NCBI RefSeq assembly: GCF_014042165.1
Contig: NZ_JACDZE010000001.1
Location: forward strand, 310,001-374,000
Reading direction: 5' to 3'
From: Moheibacter lacus
GTDB lineage: Bacteria; Bacteroidota; Bacteroidia; Flavobacteriales; Weeksellaceae
Length of the DNA stretch: 64,000 bases
Position numbers and translations under genes: made by a program
The notes under the pieces: generated by a model
Told to the model about the DNA's origin: nothing
Database searches by the model: none
Seen by the model: the letters and a program-made list of their open reading frames with translations, nothing else
In this document: one piece after another, positions 26,128 through 34,358 of the stretch
Position numbering within the stretch: position 1 is the stretch's first letter
How the letters are laid out: every line of letters begins with the position of its first letter

Positions 26128-27582
26128 TTATCGGACGACCAATTTTTTGGTAGCTCCTTCATTGATTTTTACGATATAAACTCCTTTTGAAAAATTAGTT
26201 ACAGGCAATGTAAATTCTTTTTGATTGATCCGGGTTTGAGTAAAAATCTCTTGCCCCAAAATGCTGTAAACCTTCACACTTTCTATCTGAGCATTTTTTC
26301 CTGCAACCAATTTGGCAAATGATGTTGCCGGATTTGGATAAATAGAAAAAGTGCCCATATTCATATCGTTCACGCCCATGGTTCCGTCACTTGGACGTAC
26401 CAAAAAGAAACCTCTTGAAATATCACTGATGACGACGTTTCCACTTTCAAAATAAGGATAAACACTCCACGCACCGTCAAAATCGGCCACGTTGCTTTGC
26501 GGATAGGTATCAAAATACCCTATTTCTTCCATCGCATTATTTGAACTCGCTACATTAGAAACATCCACTACACGTAGTCCTGCTGTATAATTGGCCAAAT
26601 AAAATTTATCTTCCAAAACATATCCATTATGATCGATGGCTTCAGTTGGGCCATAATATTCATTGTGAACTTGTGGATTATCCAAATCCTGAACATCAAA
26701 AATGATGGTTCTGGTATTGATCCCAAAGCTCTGCTCATCCAATTCATCGCCCAATAATAAATAATTTGAATCCTCTGTAAGCCAAGCTTGGTGCGTATAT
26801 CCGGGACTATCGTAATCAATATCAGAAATTAAAACCGGATTGTTTTTATTGGTTACATCCACAAATACCACTTTGTTATTACTCCCAAAACTTCCATTGC
26901 TACCTATATAAATCTCACGACCGGTATAATCTGCGTCAGGACCATCATAAGTAACAACTTGCGCATCATGGGTATAGCCGCTATCTGCATAACCACCAGC
27001 TCCTTGAGGATTGAGAGGATCTGAAATATCAACAAATACTGCTCCACCTGAAAAATCATCACAACCTACCAAATAAGCATAAGGCTCAGATGGATTGATC
27101 ACGATATTATGGCAACTTCCAATTCCTCCATAGCGTGCATCGGCATCAAAAACAACCGGCGGATTTGCGACATTTCTCAACCTCGTTAAATCAAAAACCT
27201 GCATTCCATGATTACCGGCAGCATCTGCTACGATAAAAGCATAATTTCCATAGACTTTAATATCTCTCCAAACACTGGAAAAAGTTTCCGTTTCTACTCT
27301 TCCTAAAAAAATAGGATTGATAGGATCGGAAATATCTATAAAAGCTGTACCATTGGTAAGCCCAACAATGGCATATTCCTTTCCAGAATCAGGATCTGTC
27401 CATCCCCAACTGTCATTTCCACTTTCCTGATTGCTTCCTGCCAAAACATTTAAGGAAAGTTGAGATAGCAAATCATATCCATTACAAGGATAATTCCCAG
27501 CCATTCCGTTTTCACAGGGAGTTTGTCCCATAAGGTTGATGGCATTTGCGCCAATGGCAAAAAGTAAAAGTAATTTTTTCAT
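26128..27582 (-). CDS. Choice-of-anchor-B family protein with T9SS sorting domain
   Basis: 484 aa. Signal peptide ends NLMGQ. LVIVD-like repeats run through the body (AFIDISDPINPIFLGRVET, VFVDISDPLNPQGAGG, VFVDVTNKNNPVLIS, RVVDVSNV), matching the choice-of-anchor-B family. The last about 80 residues are a type A T9SS C-terminal domain (FSIYPNPATSFAKL...VKVYSILGQEIF...FSKGVYIVKI...KKLVVR). It is thus secreted through the PorU/PorV system, part of which is encoded at the end of this window. Ligand unknown; neighbours suggest copper. Confidence 0.88.
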   Translation of the reverse strand: MKKLLLLFAIGANAINLMGQTPCENGMAGNYPCNGYDLLSQLSLNVLAGSNQESGNDSWGWTDPDSGKEYAIVGLTNGTAFIDISDPINPIFLGRVETETFSSVWRDIKVYGNYAFIVADAAGNHGMQVFDLTRLRNVANPPVVFDADARYGGIGSCHNIVINPSEPYAYLVGCDDFSGGAVFVDISDPLNPQGAGGYADSGYTHDAQVVTYDGPDADYTGREIYIGSNGSFGSNNKVVFVDVTNKNNPVLISDIDYDSPGYTHQAWLTEDSNYLLLGDELDEQSFGINTRTIIFDVQDLDNPQVHNEYYGPTEAIDHNGYVLEDKFYLANYTAGLRVVDVSNVASSNNAMEEIGYFDTYPQSNVADFDGAWSVYPYFESGNVVISDISRGFFLVRPSDGTMGVNDMNMGTFSIYPNPATSFAKLVAGKNAQIESVKVYSILGQEIFTQTRINQKEFTLPVTNFSKGVYIVKINEGATKKLVVR

Positions 27583-27657
27583 TTTCTATGTGTTAATTAA
27601 ATTTTTAAGGGTGAAAGTTAATGAACTTCAATTCATTATACAATTTAAATTCATAAG

Positions 27658-28716
27658 TTAAAATTCTGAAAATGCTGGATTGCTTATAAAGTCTTGGTCC
27701 GTTAAAGTGTTTAAAAATTGAATCAAATCTTGTTTTTCTCCATCTGAAATAGGAATTCCAACTTGATCTCCATTTCGCAAAAGTGGATCTAGCCTAGGAT
27801 TGTCTTCGATTCCTTCTCTATAAAAATCCAAAACAGCTTCCAGCGAATAAAATCTACCATCATGCATATAAGGTGAAGTAATGGCTATATTTCTCAGGCT
27901 TGGCACCCTAAATTTCATGGAGTCTTCCGGATTTAACGTCACCCTAAATAATCCTGCATCTGCCAATTGTTCATTAAAATACAAACCGGTATTTCGAAAA
28001 GATTCATCGGTTTGAAGCGCTCCGGCATGACAAGCACTGCATTTCTGTTCAAAAAGAATCCTTCCATTTTCTTCTGAATCGGATAAACTGATTTCTCCTT
28101 TTTTATATTGATCAAATTTGGATTGATCCGAAATCATGGTTGCCATAAATTGACCCAAAGCCATCAAAATCCGGTCGGCATTAATTTCTGAATCACCATA
28201 CGCTTCACTAAACATATTTGGATAATTTTCATCTTCTGAAAGTTTCTGAATGATGTCCGGAAAATTGGAATCCATTTCTTCGAAAGCGCTAATCGGACTT
28301 ATGGGTTGATCATTCAGTTCGTGAATCACACCATCCCACATGAAGCGGTTTAAAAAGGCAAGATTTTGTAACGGTGGCGCATTTCTCAAACCCAACCGAT
28401 CATCTATCCCATGACTGATACTATGTCCATGATGCGTAAAAGCAAATTCCTGAATGTGACAAAAACCACACGAAATGGCATTGTTTCTGGACAATTTTCC
28501 TTCATAAAATAACTTCTTGCCGAGTGAAATTTTATTTCGGGTCAAAGGCGTTGATGCATAGGTAAATTCCGGGAAATAATTGGGAAATGAAAGTGTAACT
28601 ATTTCATCTACCGGCGATCCTTCCTCCACTTCATCTTGACAAGAATTGATCAGAAAAAAACTAAAAATACAAATCCAAAAAACAATTTTTAAATGATTTA
28701 CGGAGTTGGGGTTCAT
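27658..28716 (-). CDS. Di-haem MauG/MbnH-like enzyme, lipoprotein
   Basis: 352 aa. Lipobox LINSC (Cys26). Two c-type haem sites: CGFCH (83-87) and CSACH (226-230), in the di-haem cytochrome c peroxidase/MauG fold (LGKKLFYEGKLSRNNAISCGFCHIQEFAF...). The gene starts 5 bp after an MbnP-type gene. In characterised pairs MbnH oxidises a Trp of MbnP to kynurenine to make a copper site, so MbnH is the best specific call; an ordinary haem peroxidase is the alternative. Confidence 0.85.
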   Translation of the reverse strand: MNPNSVNHLKIVFWICIFSFFLINSCQDEVEEGSPVDEIVTLSFPNYFPEFTYASTPLTRNKISLGKKLFYEGKLSRNNAISCGFCHIQEFAFTHHGHSISHGIDDRLGLRNAPPLQNLAFLNRFMWDGVIHELNDQPISPISAFEEMDSNFPDIIQKLSEDENYPNMFSEAYGDSEINADRILMALGQFMATMISDQSKFDQYKKGEISLSDSEENGRILFEQKCSACHAGALQTDESFRNTGLYFNEQLADAGLFRVTLNPEDSMKFRVPSLRNIAITSPYMHDGRFYSLEAVLDFYREGIEDNPRLDPLLRNGDQVGIPISDGEKQDLIQFLNTLTDQDFISNPAFSEF

Positions 28717-28721
28717 TAATT

Positions 28722-29558
28722 TTAATTATTATGAATATGCGAAATGCTGAACATCTTGCTTAAATTATTGGTCACATTTACCAAATGTTCAGATGATCCC
28801 ATCGCTTCATGATTGGTATCATCCAAAATTAAATCTGTCTCTCCACTTAGATAATGATTCAAATCTGCTATGAAATGAATGCCTGGAAAAGTTTGGGGTG
28901 TAACGACCAATTGGTCCGGTAAATCCAATTCTATTTCTCGGTACAAATCTGGAGTTTCCGTTACGACCACATCACCCATATTTCCAGTATGATTGATAAA
29001 ATTAACATCCAGAGCATCTGTTCCGTATTTCCCTTCTAATTTCGCAAAAATATATCCTGCCGCCCAAGACCAGTTCATCCCTTCTGCTCCGGCTTCAGCC
29101 CAAAATTCTCCCTGACTTTCTCCACCTAGCAAATAGGCGTCTTGACTGATTCCCAATCCAAATTTCACCTTATTGTAAACCCCAGCCGGAATCGAATCCA
29201 ATTCTAAACTCACCTCATTATTGAAATTCGCATCGCTTTGGTCCACGATAAAAGCGCCTTTGTCAGGATCGTTTAAATGGAATGTGAAATTAACCCCTTC
29301 AGTATTGGTCAATGTAAAATTGCTCACGATATATTTCAAGGTAGAAAACTGGTGTTTCTGCCCACTGGAAGAAGTCTGTGTTGTATTGTTCAAAATGATC
29401 GGACTCAAACCTTCAAATCGATTGTCAAATTTAATTTGAACAGCTCCCCATTGCTCTTCAGGCGGATTTTGATCTGAATTTTCATCATCAGTTGAACAAT
29501 TCAAAATGAATAATGAAAATAGCACGAACATTGAAGTTCTAAATAAATTGAGTCGCAT
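28722..29558 (-). CDS. MbnP-like copper-binding lipoprotein
   Basis: About 278 aa from ATG 29558; the longer frame adds 33 non-signal-like residues. Lipobox FILNC (Cys21). The MbnP family signature AEAGAEGMNWSWAAGYIFAK spans 154-173, with W163 and W165. This segment contains the Trp that partner MbnH converts to kynurenine in studied MbnPs. Other family blocks: LKYIVSNFTL and AGVYNKVKFGLGI. First gene of a likely mbnP-mbnH operon. Confidence 0.85.
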   Translation of the reverse strand: MRLNLFRTSMFVLFSLFILNCSTDDENSDQNPPEEQWGAVQIKFDNRFEGLSPIILNNTTQTSSSGQKHQFSTLKYIVSNFTLTNTEGVNFTFHLNDPDKGAFIVDQSDANFNNEVSLELDSIPAGVYNKVKFGLGISQDAYLLGGESQGEFWAEAGAEGMNWSWAAGYIFAKLEGKYGTDALDVNFINHTGNMGDVVVTETPDLYREIELDLPDQLVVTPQTFPGIHFIADLNHYLSGETDLILDDTNHEAMGSSEHLVNVTNNLSKMFSISHIHNN

Positions 29559-29613
29559 GTATTGTGTGTTAAAAATAAAATTCAATACAAAAATAAAAAA
29601 TTTTAGTTCATTC

Positions 29614-29633
29614 AATTCTAATTTACTAGAATT
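29614..29633. promoter_or_regulatory. Inverted repeat in the divergent mbnP/ridA region
   Basis: AATTCTA-ATTTAC-TAGAATT, a perfect 7-bp inverted repeat with a 6-nt spacer, about 56 nt upstream of the MbnP start. Candidate operator; no regulator gene is adjacent. Confidence 0.4.
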
Positions 29634-29693
29634 CCATTTCTTCATAAAAATGTCCAATTAAGAAGATTTAATTTCGAATAAATGAAACTTCAA

Positions 29694-29701
29694 TATATTT
29701 G
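29694..29701 (+). promoter_or_regulatory. -7 promoter element of ridA, adjacent to the start
   Basis: TATATTTG, then CAAA, then ATG 29706. A degenerate TTC (29673-29675) at N18 could be the -33 element. Predicts a leaderless or nearly leaderless transcript and excludes the upstream ATG at 29682. Confidence 0.55.
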
Positions 29702-29705
29702 CAAA

Positions 29706-30086
29706 ATGAAAAATACGATCAATACCCTAAACGCACCACAAGCCATCGGTCCATATAGTCAAGCCATTTCTTTTGATAAAATCCTTTTTATTTCAGGACA
29801 AATTCCTGCAAATCCGGCGACTGGAGAAATCGTTTCTGGTGGTGTTGCTGAAGAAACCCATCAAGTCATGAAGAACTTGAAAGCCATTTTAGAAGAAGCA
29901 GGAAGCCATTTTTCAAACGCAATCAAAACCTCCATTTTCTTAAAAAACATGCATGATTTCGCAGTAGTAAATGAAATTTATGCTTCCTATTTTGAAGAAG
30001 GAAACTATCCTGCTCGTGAAACCGTTCAGGTTGCAAAACTTCCGAAAGATGTTAACGTAGAAATTTCCATGATCGCTCACCTTTAA
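29706..30086 (+). CDS. ridA: RidA family reactive-intermediate deaminase
   Basis: 126 aa from ATG 29706. Starts with NTLNAPQAIGPYSQAI, followed by FISGQIPANPATGEIVSGGV and the C-terminal PARETVQVAKLPKDVNVEISMIA with the invariant Arg. RidA hydrolyses reactive enamine/imine intermediates from PLP enzymes. Length and motifs match the family. Confidence 0.95.
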   Translation: MKNTINTLNAPQAIGPYSQAISFDKILFISGQIPANPATGEIVSGGVAEETHQVMKNLKAILEEAGSHFSNAIKTSIFLKNMHDFAVVNEIYASYFEEGNYPARETVQVAKLPKDVNVEISMIAHL

Positions 30087-30088
30087 TT

Positions 30089-30535
30089 ATGGGGACATTT
30101 TTACGAAATTTTATTGCCGTCATTCTAGGACTAGCCGTTGCGCTGGTCATCATCACATTTGGGATTACATTAAATGACAATTGGATTGAATACGATTATT
30201 CAAGATTTCCGTATGAACACTGGAACCGTGTGATCCGCTATGCGGCTCGTACACCAGAAGTCAGAGATGAATTCTTTCTCGCACTGTTGTTTTCAAATGG
30301 TGTCGGTGCTATTTTTGGCGGATTGGTCACTGCCATGATCGTCCCAAAAGCCAAAAAAGCCTATGCCGTTTTTGTGGGATTTATTTTATTCCTCATCGCC
30401 ATGGGTGATGTGATATTTACGCCAAATCATCCCACTTGGTATGAATTGGCCATTTTGCCGGTACTCTTTTTCTTTTCCTGGCTGGGAGGATTGATCACAG
30501 ATTTGGTGTCGAAGAAACTGGCTCGTTTATCCTAA
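30089..30535 (+). CDS. Hypothetical four-helix membrane protein
   Basis: 148 aa with about four hydrophobic helices (about 7-27, 63-84, 92-107, 117-140). Begins 2 bp after ridA, so probably co-transcribed. No family recognised. Its end overlaps the convergent hydroxylase gene by 41 bp. Confidence 0.7.
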   Translation: MGTFLRNFIAVILGLAVALVIITFGITLNDNWIEYDYSRFPYEHWNRVIRYAARTPEVRDEFFLALLFSNGVGAIFGGLVTAMIVPKAKKAYAVFVGFILFLIAMGDVIFTPNHPTWYELAILPVLFFFSWLGGLITDLVSKKLARLS

Positions 30536-32279
30536 CCGGATTTTCTGACAACCAAATCCCATCTTCAATCAGATGCGCCACTTCTTTTTGTTGCGAAATC
30601 AACTGAAGCAAATAGTCTTTGACTTCATGTTGTAAAACAAATTTGTTGAAAAAAGCCAATTCGTAGATTTCTACCGGAAGCAACCATTCGGTCGGATATT
30701 CCGATTTCATAATCTGAAAAATTTCGGACAATTTTTCTTCTACCACCAAATTATTTTCACGCATTCCCTTAAGTTCCTGGTACAATTCTCTGCGTTTTTG
30801 TTCCTTCGGTTCGATTTCCAATTTCTTTACTTTCGTTTCCAATTCGTGAGAAATCATGTTAAAAGAAGTAAAATCGGCCGGTCCGGCGTAAGCCGAAACG
30901 ATGGATTTCCCAATCGCCATGTCATAAATTCCCCAATCCGGATGAAACAGAACTTCATCATGATGTTTAACTGTACAATTTTTAAAGGAAACGATCAGAA
31001 CTTTTCCTTTTCGGTTTCGGGTTCCGGTGATGACTTCGCCTTCTACTGTGATTCCACCTTCAAATTCAAGTTGGGTCATTTCACCTTCCTTGATTTTATA
31101 GGCTTCCAAATCATAAGGCGACATATTTTCAATGGCGATATTGATGTTTTTTAATTTGCCTATCGGCGAACCAAATCCATGCGCATGATAATTCGTTCCG
31201 TGTCCGATCAATTCTTTTTCATGGTACGAAAGCGCCGTCGGACCTTCTGTTTGGATATAAACCGGATTGTCATGACCATCTGTAATGACACGTTTGAAAA
31301 CACCAGAAACCTGAATTCCGGTGTTGTATTCGATCGTTCCGAGATTTTTAGATTCAATCAATTGTTTTATGCCTTCCGTCCCTCCGGTTCGCAATCCCAT
31401 TTGGTTGGCAAATTGTTCCAAAACAAAATTCAAATGTGCAAAATCGGGCGTTACAAACAATTGCGGTTGTGGTTTGGTGATGTCAAAGGAAACGTCTGCC
31501 GCCGATAAATCATAAGGCAATTTTTTAACCTCATCTGTCATGCACCATTTGCTCTCACCGATGGACGAAAGCAGTCCCGCTCCATAAATCTTCGGATTTT
31601 CCAGATCGCCGATCAAACCATATTCTACTGTCCACCAATGTAAATTTCGGATTTTTGCCATTTCGGACAATTCGGTCATGGAATTTTGTAAATCCAATAC
31701 TTTTTGCTCCGCCCGGTCGATGACTTTGGGATCGCTTTCCCTATCTTCCTTTACGATCGACAAATGCCGAATCGCTTCGTACATTTCATAGTCCAAAGCC
31801 GAAGAAATCGCTTTGCTCCCGATTTCCCCAAATCTTCTTAAATATTCAGCATATTCAGGATTGGCAATAATCGGTGCATGACCGGCCGACTCATGGATGA
31901 TATCCGGCGCAGGTGTGTATTCTATATTTTGAATTTGTCGGATGTCTTGAGCGATTACGAGAACGTTATAAGCCTGAAATTCCATAAAAGCCGTCGGCGG
32001 GATAAATCCATCTACGGCAACTGCTGCCCAGCCTATGTCTTTCAGGATACGGTTCATCCCGTACATACTCGGAATGTTCTCGATGGAAATTCCGGTTTTC
32101 TGTAGTCCGTCTACATAACTTCCATGGGCTACTTTTTTCAGATAATCCACATTTTTGCGCATCACATACCGCCAAACCTCTTGATCCACCGGTGTGTAAT
32201 TTTTATAATCCTGATCATTTATAAATTGTTTCAAATGCTCCGGCAATCGCCTCAATACTTCATTTTCTTCGTAAGCCAT
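30495..32279 (-). CDS. Aromatic amino acid hydroxylase with long C-terminal extension
   Basis: 594 aa. Pterin-dependent hydroxylase core in the first about 300 residues, with Fe(II) ligands H129 (PAPDIIHE), H134 (AGHAPI) and E219 (WWTVEYGL). Probably converts phenylalanine to tyrosine. Bacterial PheH is usually under 300 aa; here about 290 further residues follow, beginning with beta-rich segments (EYNTGIQVSGVFKRVI, EYKIKEGEMTQ-like, FKNCTVKHHDEVLF) and ending helical. The extension is known in Bacteroidota members but has no assigned function. Confidence 0.88.
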   Translation of the reverse strand: MAYEENEVLRRLPEHLKQFINDQDYKNYTPVDQEVWRYVMRKNVDYLKKVAHGSYVDGLQKTGISIENIPSMYGMNRILKDIGWAAVAVDGFIPPTAFMEFQAYNVLVIAQDIRQIQNIEYTPAPDIIHESAGHAPIIANPEYAEYLRRFGEIGSKAISSALDYEMYEAIRHLSIVKEDRESDPKVIDRAEQKVLDLQNSMTELSEMAKIRNLHWWTVEYGLIGDLENPKIYGAGLLSSIGESKWCMTDEVKKLPYDLSAADVSFDITKPQPQLFVTPDFAHLNFVLEQFANQMGLRTGGTEGIKQLIESKNLGTIEYNTGIQVSGVFKRVITDGHDNPVYIQTEGPTALSYHEKELIGHGTNYHAHGFGSPIGKLKNINIAIENMSPYDLEAYKIKEGEMTQLEFEGGITVEGEVITGTRNRKGKVLIVSFKNCTVKHHDEVLFHPDWGIYDMAIGKSIVSAYAGPADFTSFNMISHELETKVKKLEIEPKEQKRRELYQELKGMRENNLVVEEKLSEIFQIMKSEYPTEWLLPVEIYELAFFNKFVLQHEVKDYLLQLISQQKEVAHLIEDGIWLSENPVRINEPVSSTPNL

Positions 32280-32349
32280 TTTGTTTGTTTTGGAAAAGCT
32301 AATTTACGGTTTTAATTTGAGAATGGTAAGGTTTGGAAGTTTGAAATTG

Positions 32350-32958
32350 TCATTCTGAATAGTTTTCAACCGCTTCTAATTCTTTGTTGTTAATGCGTCG
32401 AATCATATAAGCATTCATCCCATTGTCCTCCATAAAATTCAGAATATCATGCATAAAACTTCCTTTTAAAGTATCGTTTTTTAGGGCAAACGTAATATTC
32501 ACCGGAGATTGTCTGTATTCTTTTCCGGCAATGATTTCATCTCTATTTTCAGTCAAATATTTTCTTATGTCGGTTAATTTAATGGGTTGAATACTGTCTA
32601 AATATTTATTGAAACTTTTTCGTTCTCTTTCTATATCGGAATTATCAATTACACCACAAAGTAGAACATCTGGGTAAGTTTTGGCTTTTGAATAATAAAA
32701 AGCATCCTCTTCATCCAAAATTATAAAATGAAATTTTCCAGAAACAAAGTCAGAAGGAATTCCTCTTAAAGTTTTTTGCTCTATTTCAAGACCTTTATCA
32801 AAAGCAGCATTTTTAATACTATCCAACCATCTATTATTTTCCGAAACAATGAATCGGTCTTTTCTTGGATAGTTTTTTTCATCTTCAACTGTCGCTTCTT
32901 TAGGTTGACAACTCAACAAAAAAATTAGTCCAAAAAATAAAATCCCAATTTTTTTCAT
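32350..32958 (-). CDS. Hypothetical lipoprotein
   Basis: 202 aa, lipobox FLLSC (Cys17). The body alternates strands and helices and has segments such as RFIVSENNRWLDSIKNAAFDKGLEIE and GSFMHDILNFMEDNGM, faintly like a periplasmic solute-binding lobe. Function not recognised. Confidence 0.65.
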   Translation of the reverse strand: MKKIGILFFGLIFLLSCQPKEATVEDEKNYPRKDRFIVSENNRWLDSIKNAAFDKGLEIEQKTLRGIPSDFVSGKFHFIILDEEDAFYYSKAKTYPDVLLCGVIDNSDIERERKSFNKYLDSIQPIKLTDIRKYLTENRDEIIAGKEYRQSPVNITFALKNDTLKGSFMHDILNFMEDNGMNAYMIRRINNKELEAVENYSE

Positions 32959-32973
32959 AATCCCAAATTACAA

Positions 32974-33006
32974 AAAATCCCTTTCCGTAAAACGAAAAAG
33001 GATTTT
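32974..33006. repeat. Left palindrome flanking the toxin-antitoxin module
   Basis: 15-nt arms (AAAATCCCTTTCCGT / ACGAAAAAGGATTTT) with an AAA loop; 13 of 15 positions pair. On the minus strand it is followed by T6. Nearly the same sequence recurs at 33601-33631. Confidence 0.75.
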
Positions 33007-33009
33007 CAT

Positions 33010-33017
33010 TAACTTTG
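33010..33017 (+). promoter_or_regulatory. -7 promoter element of the toxin-antitoxin operon
   Basis: TAACTTTG, 24 nt before ATG 33042. It overlaps a TTG that would otherwise seem an upstream start. Confidence 0.5.
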
Positions 33018-33041
33018 ACTCAATCAAATTTTTCAAAAATC

Positions 33042-33263
33042 ATGGACATACAAGCAGACATAAAATGGATACAAAATGAATTGAGCAATGTGAATGATCC
33101 GGATTTGATAGAGGCATTTAAACGATTGTTGCAGTTTCGAAAAAAAACAGAAACATTTACCTTAGAACAATACAATCTCGAGCTTAAAGAAGCTGAAAAC
33201 CGAATAGAACAAGACAACTATTTAACTCAAGAACAGGTTGAAAAACGTTTAAGAGGATCATGA
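33042..33263 (+). CDS. Antitoxin (short helical, paired with RelE/ParE toxin)
   Basis: 73 aa from ATG 33042. Opening MDIQADIKWIQNELSNVNDP followed by a Gln/Glu-rich tail (NRIEQDNYLTQEQVEKRL), the pattern of prevent-host-death-like short antitoxins in Bacteroidota. Overlaps the toxin by ATGA. Confidence 0.75.
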   Translation: MDIQADIKWIQNELSNVNDPDLIEAFKRLLQFRKKTETFTLEQYNLELKEAENRIEQDNYLTQEQVEKRLRGS

Positions 33264-33556
33264 AAAAAGAAGTTGTATGGGATGAGTTGGCTGTACTTCA
33301 ATTGGAAAGTCAATTGGATTACATCAAAGAAACATCCATTTTACAAGCAGAAAAAGTGAGAGAATATATTCTAGAGCAAACAGCAGAATTAGCAACTTTC
33401 TCAGAAAGACATCCAAAAGACAAATACAAAACGGATAACGATGGTACTTATCTTACGTTCGAAATTTACCATTACCGAATCTCTTATCGTATTACCCAAA
33501 ATCAAATCAGAATTCTTCGATTTAGAAGCACTTACCAAAACCCGAAAGAATTTTAA
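33260..33556 (+). CDS. RelE/ParE-type toxin
   Basis: 98 aa: VVWDELAVLQLESQLDYIKETSILQAEKVREYIL, FSERHPKDKYKTDNDGTYLTFEIYHYRISYRI and IRILRFRSTYQNP. Conserved ParE/RelE topology with the late Arg-rich strand. Second such module in the window; its sequence is clearly different from the one at 16131-16436. Confidence 0.85.
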   Translation: MKKEVVWDELAVLQLESQLDYIKETSILQAEKVREYILEQTAELATFSERHPKDKYKTDNDGTYLTFEIYHYRISYRITQNQIRILRFRSTYQNPKEF

Positions 33557-33600
33557 GTTCAAAAAGTCGATAATTTGGGAGTTTGAAAATTATTCAATCA

Positions 33601-33635
33601 AAAATCCCTTTTCGTCAAACGAAAAGGGATTCAAA
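33601..33635 (-). terminator. Right palindrome / terminator of the response-regulator gene
   Basis: Perfect 13-bp stem (AATCCCTTTTCGT / ACGAAAAGGGATT, CAA loop) followed by TTTTTG on the minus strand, so it terminates the two-component operon. It may also stop the convergent toxin transcript. Near-identical to the palindrome at 32974-33006. Confidence 0.85.
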
Positions 33636-33655
33636 ACGATTCCTATAAATGGAAA

Positions 33656-34351
33656 TTATTCAGATACCAACAACCTAAACCCTTCTCCATGAATATTGAC
33701 AATTTCCACGTTGGAATCGTCTTTTAAATATTTTCTTAGTTTGGCGATGTACACATCCATACTTCTGGACGTAAAATAATTATCATCATGCCAAATTCTC
33801 GTCAGTGCCACTTCTCTCGGCATCAAATCATTTCTGTAAACCGCAAGTAAGCGTAACAATTCACTTTCCTTTGGTGACAATTTATGCGAAATACTTCCAA
33901 TTTGCAATTGGCGAAGCTTTGCATTGAAATGAAATTTCCCGATTTTGAATTCGTCCTGTTCAAATTTCTCTTCATCGGCCGAATGTCTTTGCAGTACGGC
34001 TCTGATTTTGTGAAGCAAGATTTCGGAATCAAAAGGTTTGGTGATATAATCATCAGCCCCGATTTTGTATCCGTTTAGCACATCATCGCGCATATTTTTT
34101 GCTGTAAGAAAAATGATCGGTTGTTCATTTTTCAAATCTTTGATTTCTTTCCCGAGTGTAAATCCGTCTTTTTTAGGCATCATCACATCCAGGATACATA
34201 GGTCGTATTCGGAAGATTTAAATTTTGACAAACCATCCTCGCCGTCAACAGCGTGGGTCACGTCAAAATCATTTATAGCAAGATAATCTTTCAAAACAGC
34301 TCCGAAACTCGGATCGTCTTCCACCAAAAGTAGTTTTTGCTTATCGTTCAT
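33656..34351 (-). CDS. OmpR/RprY-type response regulator
   Basis: 231 aa from ATG 34351 (22 extra upstream codons are within the kinase 3' region and are rejected). Receiver domain with acidic pocket EDD (11-13), phospho-Asp55 in LCILDVMMPKKDG, T/K residues (FLTAKN, TKPF). Winged-helix DNA-binding domain from about 130 to the end (KLSPKESELLRLL...TRIWHDDNYFTSRSMDVYIAKLRKYL). Follows its histidine kinase after 7 bp. RprX/RprY-like pair. Confidence 0.92.
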   Translation of the reverse strand: MNDKQKLLLVEDDPSFGAVLKDYLAINDFDVTHAVDGEDGLSKFKSSEYDLCILDVMMPKKDGFTLGKEIKDLKNEQPIIFLTAKNMRDDVLNGYKIGADDYITKPFDSEILLHKIRAVLQRHSADEEKFEQDEFKIGKFHFNAKLRQLQIGSISHKLSPKESELLRLLAVYRNDLMPREVALTRIWHDDNYFTSRSMDVYIAKLRKYLKDDSNVEIVNIHGEGFRLLVSE

Positions 34352-34358
34352 GTTCTCG

